A DNA stretch of 57,652 bases, taken from the NCBI GenBank assembly GCA_945864305.1, contig CAMBAJ010000005.1, forward strand, positions 1-57,652, in the 5' to 3' direction. Shown one piece after another: positions 51,397 through 57,652 of the stretch; within the stretch, counting starts at the first letter, position 1; every line of letters begins with the position of its first letter. The notes beneath the pieces were generated by a model. It saw nothing but the letters and a program-made list of their open reading frames with translations. It was not told the DNA's origin and ran no database searches. A program made the translations under genes and the position numbers. Source of the DNA: an uncultured Clostridia bacterium (GTDB lineage Bacteria; Bacillota; Clostridia; Oscillospirales; Oscillospiraceae).

Positions 51397-52412
51397 AACT
51401 GATTCGTACGGAAGAAGCTGTGGGCCACGTGCTGTGCCACGACCTGACCCAGATCATCAAGGACCAATACAAGGACGCCCGGTTCCGCAAGGGCCATGTG
51501 GTCACGGAGGAGGACATCCCGGTCCTGCTCTCCATGGGCAAGGAGCATCTCTATGTCTGGGAGATGACGCCCGGCATGGTCCACGAAAACGACGCGGCGG
51601 AGCGGCTGCTGACCCTGTGTGAGAACGGCCATATGACCCGCAGCGAGGTCAAGGAGGGCAAGATCGAGCTGAAAGCCGCCTGTGACGGCCTGTTCCGGGT
51701 GAACAGCCAGCGGCTCATGGCGGTCAACTCCGTCGAGGACATCATGATCGCCACCCGTCACGGCAACACCGCCGTCCGCAAGGGTAGCAAGCTAGCAGGG
51801 ATGCGGGTGATTCCCCTCATTATCGAGGAGGAAAAGCTCCGGGCGGCGGAGCAGGCCGCCGGAGACGCGCCCCTGCTGGAGCTGCTCCCCTATGTGAAAA
51901 AAACAGCTGCCATCGTGGCCACCGGCAGCGAGGTGAAGAAAGGGCTCATTCAGGACACCTTCACCCCTGTTGTCAAGGATAAGCTGGCGGCCTACGGCAT
52001 TGAGACGGTATCCGTCGCCTATTCCGGCGACGGTGTGGAACATGTGGCCGCCGCCATCGCGGACGCCCGCAAGACCGGCGCGGAGATGATCGTCTGCACC
52101 GGCGGCATGAGCGTGGACCCCGACGACAACACCCCCGGCGGCATCAAAGCTAGCGGCGCCCGCATCGTCACCTACGGCGCTCCGGTTCTCCCCGGCGCCA
52201 TGTTCCTGCTGGGCTATTATGACGACGGGACCGTGGTGATGGGCCTGCCCGGCTGCGTCATGTACGCCGGAGCCACCATCTTCGACCTGGTGCTGCCCCG
52301 CGTGGCCGCCGGTGTGGAAGTCACCCGGGCGGATATCGTCGCCCTGGGCGAAGGCGGATTGTGCCTGGGCTGCAAGCCCTGCCACTGGCCCGACTGTCCC
52401 TTTGGAAAATAA
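51393..52412 (+). CDS. MoeA/MogA-like molybdopterin-binding protein
   Basis: The 339-residue protein has an N-terminal domain (about 1-150) with LCHDLTQIIKDQYKDARFRKGH and a C-terminal MoCF_biosynth fold (about 165-310; AIVATGSEV, TGGMSVDPDDNTPGGIKASGA, LPGCVMYAGATIFD). It is shorter than MoeA and is the type found beside SDMH genes. Its tail has four cysteines at 324, 327, 330 and 335 (CLGCKPC then C), a possible metal site. It overlaps the MOSC gene by 4 bases. The longer frame from 51261 is inside MOSC and rejected. Confidence 0.9.
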   Translation: MKLIRTEEAVGHVLCHDLTQIIKDQYKDARFRKGHVVTEEDIPVLLSMGKEHLYVWEMTPGMVHENDAAERLLTLCENGHMTRSEVKEGKIELKAACDGLFRVNSQRLMAVNSVEDIMIATRHGNTAVRKGSKLAGMRVIPLIIEEEKLRAAEQAAGDAPLLELLPYVKKTAAIVATGSEVKKGLIQDTFTPVVKDKLAAYGIETVSVAYSGDGVEHVAAAIADARKTGAEMIVCTGGMSVDPDDNTPGGIKASGARIVTYGAPVLPGAMFLLGYYDDGTVVMGLPGCVMYAGATIFDLVLPRVAAGVEVTRADIVALGEGGLCLGCKPCHWPDCPFGK

Positions 52413-52414
52413 GG

Positions 52415-52445
52415 AAAGCGCGCCGGCTCTCCGGCGCTGCTTTTC
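52415..52445 (+). terminator. Terminator after the MoeA-like gene
   Basis: GCGCCGG and CCGGCGC form a stem with a CTCT loop, flanked by GGAAA and TTTTCC. A moderate terminator; the 88 bases to modA show no clear promoter, so some read-through is likely. Confidence 0.7.
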
Positions 52446-52532
52446 CCCATTCGTTCATCTCATTTGAGTATCACGTTATCTTCTCCTTGCGGAGTTCAGA
52501 TAAATATCGCAAAATCAGAAAGGAAGCATCGC

Positions 52533-53396
52533 ATGAAAAAATATCTGTCTCTTGTGCTGGCGCTGTGCCTTGCCCTGTCCCTGACCGCCTGCGGCGGCTC
52601 CAAGGAGGAACCCGCCCAGACCGAAACTCCCGCTGAAACCGCCGAGACCGCCGCCGAGCCGGTGGAGATCACTGTCTTTGCCGCCGCCTCCATGCAGGAG
52701 TCCCTGGACGCCGCCATTGAGCAGTACAAGTCCGTGGCTCCCGAGGTCACTGTGGTGATGACCTACGACTCCTCCGGCACTCTGCTGACCCAGATCAAGG
52801 AAGGCGCCTCCTGCGACCTGTTCATCTCCGCCGCTCCCAAGCAGATGAACGCTTTGGACGGTTCTTTGAAGGACGACGCTGAAAAGAACCCCGACGGTCT
52901 GGACTACATCGTGGAGGGCTCCCGCATCGACCTGCTGGAGAACAAGGTGACGCTGGCGGTGCCCGAGGGCAATCCCGCCGGTATCGAGAGCTTTGACCAA
53001 CTGGCAGAGCTGCTGAAAAACGGTAACGTGACTCTCGCTATCGGCAACAGCGACGTACCCGTTGGCCAGTACACCCAGAAGATTTTCGCCTACTATGAGA
53101 TCGACGAGGCGGCCATCGCCAGCAAGCTGACCTACGGCTCCAACGTGAAGGAAGTCACTACCCAGGTTTCCGAGGGCTCCGTGGACTGCGGCATCATCTA
53201 CGGCACCGACGCATTCTCCGCCGGTCTGACCGTAGTGGACGGCGCCACTGCTGAGATGTGCGGCCAGGTCATCTATCCCGCCGCCGTGCTGAACTGCGGC
53301 GAGCAGCCCGAGGCCGCCCAGGCGTTCCTGGACTACCTCTGCACCGTTGACGCCCTGGCCTGCTTCGAGGGCGTGGGTTTCTCTCCCCTGGTCTGA
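52533..53396 (+). CDS. modA: Molybdate-binding lipoprotein
   Basis: ModA binds molybdate or tungstate outside the cell for the ModBC importer. The 287-residue product has lipobox LTAC (Cys20), an acidic Thr/Glu/Pro linker, and the ModA body: VFAAASMQESLDAAIEQY, TYDSSGTLLTQIKEGASCDLFISA and NSDVPVGQYTQKI. ATG 52533 follows AAAGGA by 8 bases. The permease gene begins 296 bases downstream after a hairpin-rich spacer. Confidence 0.96.
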   Translation: MKKYLSLVLALCLALSLTACGGSKEEPAQTETPAETAETAAEPVEITVFAAASMQESLDAAIEQYKSVAPEVTVVMTYDSSGTLLTQIKEGASCDLFISAAPKQMNALDGSLKDDAEKNPDGLDYIVEGSRIDLLENKVTLAVPEGNPAGIESFDQLAELLKNGNVTLAIGNSDVPVGQYTQKIFAYYEIDEAAIASKLTYGSNVKEVTTQVSEGSVDCGIIYGTDAFSAGLTVVDGATAEMCGQVIYPAAVLNCGEQPEAAQAFLDYLCTVDALACFEGVGFSPLV

Positions 53397-53448
53397 GCGT
53401 AAAAGTTTCGCCGGACGCTTGTGCCCCGAAGGGGTATTTTTAAAGGCC

Positions 53449-53617
53449 GTGGGGGTCTGTGTGCAACGCCCCCAGGGCTCTGCCCTGGACCCGCCACTTT
53501 TGAAAAAGTGGACAAAACTTTTTATCTATCTTCTGCACAGCCCGCCTTTTCTCATTGGACAGCAGACCAATGGGAAAAGGCATATGACTTGAGCGTCCAG
53601 GCAAAGCCTGGACGCTC
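53449..53617 (+). repeat. Multi-hairpin spacer between modA and modB
   Basis: The 296-base gap carries no supported gene but has four stems: CCAGGGC/GCCCTGG (53472-53488), CCACTTTT/AAAAGTGG (53494-53511) followed by ACAAAACTTTTT, CCTTTTCTCATTGG with CCAATGGGAAAAGG (53545-53580, one G-T wobble), and GAGCGTCCAGGC with GCCTGGACGCTC (53591-53617, perfect 12 bp) followed by CCCGGGTTTTCC. An outer GGGGG/CCCCC pair begins near 53451. It can attenuate transcription into modBC. Confidence 0.7.
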
Positions 53618-53692
53618 CCGGGTTTTCCCCTTACGCCGTCGGTACTTTTGTAAAATAGCGTCTGTTGATTTTTGATACGTGGGAGGTTTTCC

Positions 53693-54376
53693 ATGGACTG
53701 GTATCCCCTTTACAATTCCCTCCGCATCGCCGCCATCTCCACGGTGGCCGTTTTTATGCTGGGCATCTTCGCAGCCTACTACATCGCAAAGCTGCCCAGG
53801 CTGGCAAAGGGCGTGCTGGACGTGGTGCTGACCCTGCCGCTGGTTCTGCCGCCCACAGTGGTGGGCTGGCTGCTGCTGTGCCTGCTGGGGCCGAAACGCC
53901 CTCTGGGCGCCTGGGTGCTGGAAGCCTTCGGCATCAAGCTGGTGATGACCTGGTGGTCCGCCATCTTCGCCACTGTCGTGGTGGCCTTTCCCCTGATGTA
54001 CCGCACCGCCCGGGGCGCCTTTGAGAGCTTTGACCACACCCTGGCGGAGGCGGCCCAGACCCTGGGCCGGTCCAACACCTGGATCTTCTGGCGGGTGCAG
54101 ATGCCCGTCTGCCGCCAGGGCATTCTGGCGGGGACGGTCCTGGCCTTTGCCCGGGCACTGGGGGAATACGGCGCCACCTCCATGATCGCCGGGTACACCC
54201 CCGGACGGACCGCCACCATCTCCACCACTGTCTACCAACTGTGGCGGACCAATGATGACGCCGGCGCCCTGCGCTGGGTTTTGGTAAACATCGCCATCTC
54301 CGCCGTCTTTCTGCTGGCAGTGAACCTGCTGGAATCCCGGGAGCGGCAGAGCCGCAGAAAGGGGGCCGCGTCATGA
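53693..54376 (+). CDS. modB: Molybdate ABC transporter permease
   Basis: A 227-residue permease with five to six helices and the conserved DVVLTLPLVLPPTVVGWLLL and coupling motif EAAQTLGRSNTWIFWRVQMP. ALGEYGATSMIAG near the C-terminus is typical of ModB. ATG 53693 follows GGGAGG by 6 bases; the frame from 53672 lacks a site. It overlaps modC by 4 bases (ATGA). Confidence 0.96.
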   Translation: MDWYPLYNSLRIAAISTVAVFMLGIFAAYYIAKLPRLAKGVLDVVLTLPLVLPPTVVGWLLLCLLGPKRPLGAWVLEAFGIKLVMTWWSAIFATVVVAFPLMYRTARGAFESFDHTLAEAAQTLGRSNTWIFWRVQMPVCRQGILAGTVLAFARALGEYGATSMIAGYTPGRTATISTTVYQLWRTNDDAGALRWVLVNIAISAVFLLAVNLLESRERQSRRKGAAS

Positions 54377-55416
54377 GTCTGACCGTCCGTATCCGCAAGC
54401 AGCTGGGCGCCTTCCAGCTCCAGGCCGATTTCACAGCCGAGAACGAGGCTCTGGCCCTTCTGGGCGCCTCCGGCTGCGGCAAGAGCGTGACATTGCGGTG
54501 CATCGCGGGCATTTTGCGGCCCGACGAGGGCGTCATCCAACTGGATGGCCAAACCCTGTACGACAGCGCCGCCCACATCGACCTGCCGCCCCAGAAGCGT
54601 CAGGTGGGCTACCTGTTCCAGCAGTACGCCCTGTTCCCCAACATGACGGTCCGCCAGAACATCGCCGTGGCCGTCCGGGACAAATCGCGGCGGGAGGCCG
54701 TGACCCGGGAGAAGCTCCGCCAGTTCCGGTTGGAGGAGGTCGCCGGGCAAAAGCCCCGGCAGCTCTCCGGCGGCCAGCAGCAGCGCGCCGCTCTGGCCCG
54801 TATCCTGGCCTCCAGTCCCAGGGCCATTTTGCTGGACGAGCCCTTTTCCGCCCTGGACAGCTACCTGAAATACCAGCTGGAGCTGGAATTGCAGGACACC
54901 CTGGCCCAGTTCCCCGGCACGGTCCTGTGGGTAACCCATGACCGGGGCGAGGCCTGGCGCAGCTGCCGCCGGGTCTGCGTCATGGACCGGGGCGTTACGG
55001 AGCCCGTCATGACCATGGATGAGCTGTTCCGCCAGCCCGGCACCCAGTCCGCCGCCCGGCTGTCCGGCTGCAAGAACTATGTGCCCGTGCTGCCCGCCGG
55101 GCAATCCGTGGATGTGCCCGCGTGGGGGATCACGCTGAACTGTGGGCGAGAGGTCCCCGCCGGCACCCAGGTCATCGGTATCCGCTCCCATCATATCCAT
55201 CCGGCGGAAGCCGGGGAGACAAACGCCTTCTCCTGCGCGGTGGAACGGGTCATCGACGACGTGTTCGGCATGATCGTCCTGCTGCGGTCTCAGAGCGCCG
55301 CCCCCGACGCGCCCCTGCTGCGGATGGAGCTGCCGAAGGAGACGTGGGCCGCTCAGCCGGACCAGACCCGCGTCACGGTTGCCGCCACCCCGGAGGATAT
55401 TCTGCTTTTGAAATGA
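54373..55416 (+). CDS. modC: Molybdate ABC transporter ATP-binding protein
   Basis: The 347-residue ATPase has Walker A GASGCGKS (about 31-38), LSGGQQQRAALARI, Walker B AILLDEPFSALD and a C-terminal TOBE-like domain from about 225 (VPAGTQVIGIRSHHIHP). It powers ModB. modB overlaps upstream; mogA follows after 13 bases. Confidence 0.95.
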   Translation: MSLTVRIRKQLGAFQLQADFTAENEALALLGASGCGKSVTLRCIAGILRPDEGVIQLDGQTLYDSAAHIDLPPQKRQVGYLFQQYALFPNMTVRQNIAVAVRDKSRREAVTREKLRQFRLEEVAGQKPRQLSGGQQQRAALARILASSPRAILLDEPFSALDSYLKYQLELELQDTLAQFPGTVLWVTHDRGEAWRSCRRVCVMDRGVTEPVMTMDELFRQPGTQSAARLSGCKNYVPVLPAGQSVDVPAWGITLNCGREVPAGTQVIGIRSHHIHPAEAGETNAFSCAVERVIDDVFGMIVLLRSQSAAPDAPLLRMELPKETWAAQPDQTRVTVAATPEDILLLK

Positions 55417-55429
55417 AGGAGGACTTGTC

Positions 55430-55927
55430 ATGTTCAAAGCCGCTGTTTTGACGGTCAGTGACCGCAGCTTTCGCGAAGAGCGCCCCGACACCGGAGGGCC
55501 GCTGGTGGCGGAGCTGCTGGAGGCTGGGGGCTATGAGGTGGTCCGGCAGGACATCGTGCCGGACGAGCAGCCGGAAATCGAGGCCATGCTAAAAGCCATT
55601 GCCGACAGCGGTGAGGTCCAGCTGCTGGTGACCACCGGCGGCACCGGATTCGCCCCCCGGGATGTGACGCCGGAGGCCACTCTGGCGGTCTGCGACCGGC
55701 TGACGCCCGGCATCCCGGAGGCCATGCGGTACGCCTCTTTGCAGATCACGCCCCGGGCCATGCTGTCCCGGGCCCAGGCGGGGATTCGGAAGGGCACGCT
55801 CATCATCAATCTTCCCGGCTCTCCAAAAGCTGCGAAGGAAAATCTGGAGGCCGTCCTCCCCGCTCTGTCCCACGGTCTGGAGATGCTCTCCGGAAAGCCC
55901 GCCGACTGCGCGAAACTGGCAGATTGA
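55430..55927 (+). CDS. mogA: Molybdopterin adenylyltransferase (MogA/MoaB type)
   Basis: A 165-residue MogA/MoaB protein with AAVLTVSDRSF, the MPT-binding LLVTTGGTGFAPRDVTPEAT (about 66-85) and LIINLPGSPKAAKENLEAVLP. It adenylates molybdopterin before molybdenum insertion. The gene closes the mod operon and is followed by a strong terminator. Confidence 0.94.
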   Translation: MFKAAVLTVSDRSFREERPDTGGPLVAELLEAGGYEVVRQDIVPDEQPEIEAMLKAIADSGEVQLLVTTGGTGFAPRDVTPEATLAVCDRLTPGIPEAMRYASLQITPRAMLSRAQAGIRKGTLIINLPGSPKAAKENLEAVLPALSHGLEMLSGKPADCAKLAD

Positions 55928-55948
55928 GCGCTAACCCTTCCCCTGATG

Positions 55949-55986
55949 AAAAACCGAGCCAGGAGAATTCTCCTGGCTCGGTTTTT
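55949..55986. terminator. Bidirectional terminator between mogA and the class A PBP
   Basis: A long palindrome, AACCGAGCCAGGAGAA with its complement, is flanked by AAAA and TTTTT and separates the convergent genes. Confidence 0.93.
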
Positions 55987-55997
55987 GTATCTCTTAT

Positions 55998-57652
55998 TCA
56001 ATTCCCCGTGGTATTCCACAGACTGTTCCACCAGTCGCCGTCTCCGCCGGAGGGATCGCCGGACGGTCCTGTGGGCTCGGAAGGTTCTGCTGGTGTGGTC
56101 GGTGCTGTGGGCTCAGTGGGTGCCTCACCCGTTCCGGAATTGCCAGGATTCTCTCCGCCATTTCCGCCCTCGTCATTGGGGTCCGGCGGATTGTAATTGG
56201 GGTCGGAGGGGTCTGTGGAAGAATCATCCGGATTGTCAGAGTCCACCACCATCCCGTTGTGGACCGGGCAGCCGCCGGGTGTTCCGTTGGGGTTCTCCTC
56301 CGTGGGGGCCCCGGGTTCCAGGGCCTTTTCCATGTTGGAGATCAGATAGGCATCATCCTCGGCCCTGATACCTGCCCCGTAATCCGTGCGGGTGTAGTCC
56401 AGGAATGCCTTCTGAACCACGGACTCCGCCGGGCAGCTCTCCGTGGCCAGGCACTGGCCCTCGGTGCAGTAGTCCCGGAAGGCGTGGAGGGTACAGCTCT
56501 CCGTGGGAGCGGTGCCCGTTGCCACGGTCACTGTCACAGCCCGGTCTCCCCGGCTGTCCGCATGGCAGGCGTCCGTGCACAGAAGGCCGCTGTCACGGCA
56601 GATGGTCACAGTCTCCAGACCGCTGGCCGGTTTGTCGAAGTCCTTGTTGGGCAGGTCCGCATGGACCTGCTGCATGACCTTTTTCCACATAGTGATGGCC
56701 GGGTTGCCAGAGTAGCTGATCTTCTCCGGCTGCTCATAGCCTGTCCACACCGCCGCCACATAATAGGGCGTGTAACCCACGAAGTAGCGGTCGTAGTTGT
56801 CGCTGGTGGTACCGGTCTTGCCGGCGATGGTCATGCCGCCGAATTTGGCGCTGGTGCCGGTGCCGCCTGTGATGACGCTCTTGAGCATCTGGTTCATCAG
56901 GTAGGCCGTGGTCTCCTTCATGGCCACGTGGCTCTCGCTCTCGTTCTCCAGGATGACATTGCCCTCGGAGTCCTCCACCTTCAAATAGGTCCTGGGCTCG
57001 TTGTAAATGCCGTTGTTGGCGAAGCAGGCGTAGGCTGCCGCCATCTCCATGGTGTCCAGGCCGTGGGTCAGACCGCCCAGGCCCAGAGCTGCCAGATTCA
57101 TATCATCCGCCACCAGGCTCAGATTCAGCTTCTCCGTGGCAAAGGCGAAGGACTCCGCCTCGCCCACGGCCTGCAGGGTCTGCACAGCGATGGTATTGAT
57201 GGAGTGCTGCAAGCCCGTCTGGACCAGGGTGCGGCCCCGGTACTTGTTGGGGGAGTTCTTAGGCCAGGGATTGCCGTTGAGCTCCCGGACGGGATAGTCG
57301 TCAAAGGCGGTGCCCGGCGTCACCGCGCCCGCGTCAATGGCAGGCGCATACACGGTCAACGGCTTAATGGAGGAGCCCACCTGCCGCTTACTGGTGGTGG
57401 CAAAGCTCCAGTCCAGGTTTCCGGTCTTCTCGCCGATCTTGCCCACCGTCGCCACCACGTTGCCGGTAGAGGGCTCGATGATGGTGATGCCGGACTGCAG
57501 CTTCTGGCCGCTGCGGGAGGTCACGTCCAGATTGCTGCGGTCCTCATACACCGACTCAGCGATGGCCTGGATGTCCGGGTCCAGAGTCGTGTAGATGTGG
57601 TAGCCGCTGTTGGAGAGCGTCAGCCGGGCCTCCGCCACGGAGATTCCCAACT
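55998..57652 (-). CDS. PBP1A-type class A penicillin-binding protein, N-terminus missing
   Basis: The visible 550 residues are the transpeptidase half of a PBP1A; the glycosyltransferase half lies beyond the right edge, and the frame is open there. Motifs are RQVGSSIKPLTVY (active serine), HSINTIAV and AGKTGTTSD. About 150 residues from SGLETVTICRDSGLLCTDAC onward carry eight cysteines, followed by a Pro/Gly/Asp/Thr-rich tail ending GDWWNSLW. Class A PBPs both polymerise and crosslink glycan outside the cell. The Leu read as a start at 57650 is internal. Confidence 0.95.
   Translation of the reverse strand, partial: LGISVAEARLTLSNSGYHIYTTLDPDIQAIAESVYEDRSNLDVTSRSGQKLQSGITIIEPSTGNVVATVGKIGEKTGNLDWSFATTSKRQVGSSIKPLTVYAPAIDAGAVTPGTAFDDYPVRELNGNPWPKNSPNKYRGRTLVQTGLQHSINTIAVQTLQAVGEAESFAFATEKLNLSLVADDMNLAALGLGGLTHGLDTMEMAAAYACFANNGIYNEPRTYLKVEDSEGNVILENESESHVAMKETTAYLMNQMLKSVITGGTGTSAKFGGMTIAGKTGTTSDNYDRYFVGYTPYYVAAVWTGYEQPEKISYSGNPAITMWKKVMQQVHADLPNKDFDKPASGLETVTICRDSGLLCTDACHADSRGDRAVTVTVATGTAPTESCTLHAFRDYCTEGQCLATESCPAESVVQKAFLDYTRTDYGAGIRAEDDAYLISNMEKALEPGAPTEENPNGTPGGCPVHNGMVVDSDNPDDSSTDPSDPNYNPPDPNDEGGNGGENPGNSGTGEAPTEPTAPTTPAEPSEPTGPSGDPSGGDGDWWNSLWNTTGN

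Noticed and set aside
1-57652. tRNA, rRNA, CRISPR, insertion sequence or prophage
   Set aside because: No cloverleaf-like gene, regularly spaced repeat array, transposase, integrase or phage structural gene was seen on either strand.

Overview
The window reads as chromosomal DNA from a GC-rich, anaerobic, butyrate-forming Clostridia, most likely Oscillospiraceae (Flavonifractor, Lawsonibacter, Dysosmobacter or Intestinimonas-like). The evidence is a hbd-bcd-etfB-etfA set with a Rex-type operator, T-box leaders, an M15D dipeptidase and selenium/molybdenum hydroxylase accessory genes, with strong ATG/AGGAGG starts and dense coding. I see no tRNA, rRNA, CRISPR array, insertion sequence or prophage. 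The genus is an inference.

Layout. 1-2918 (minus): end of a butyrate electron-bifurcation operon, transcribed hbd, bcd, etfB, etfA (etfA leaves the window at the left edge). 3330-4385 (plus): trmB with an extra C-terminal domain. 4596-14502 (minus): a long packed run, read from ddl through murF, an ABC-F ATPase, a YdcF protein, a flavodoxin, prfA and a TsaC-CoaE fusion to an M18 aminopeptidase. 14668-16941 (minus): an SLH-domain surface protein and a SEDS (RodA-like) polymerase. 17097-19979 (plus): tsaE, tsaB, upp and an AEC transporter. 20007-25136 (minus): two uncharacterised proteins, a mazF without an adjacent antitoxin, alr, a lipoprotein and nnr. 25348-32520 (plus): an XRE membrane regulator, T-box/pheS/pheT, ireB, a small conserved protein and an NlpC/P60 endopeptidase. 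32646-39501: a methionine gamma-lyase-like enzyme, the minus-strand popT (DUF368), a methionine T-box with metNIQ, and a MATE exporter. 39535-43036 (minus): an FHA-SEDS fusion, a transpeptidase PBP and a small membrane protein. 43278-46107 (plus): a radical SAM protein and two NAD(P)-dehydrogenases.

The right end, 46155-55927, is a selenium/molybdenum cofactor district. On the minus strand yqeC, yqeB, a VanX-type dipeptidase and selD form a coupled operon. Divergently, moaA, moaC, a MOSC protein and a MoeA-like protein are followed by modA, modB, modC and mogA. Together these import molybdate, build molybdopterin and mature selenium-dependent molybdenum hydroxylases; no hydroxylase gene lies in the window. 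The last gene (55998 to the edge, minus) is a PBP1A-type class A penicillin-binding protein.

The points I rate most unusual are the FHA-SEDS fusion followed by its PBP, a PheT carrying a second, degenerate tRNA-binding OB domain, the TsaC-CoaE fusion, the VanX gene embedded in the selenium operon, and two multi-hairpin spacers that split pheS/pheT and modA/modB. All functional statements are from reading motifs and context; no database search was run.
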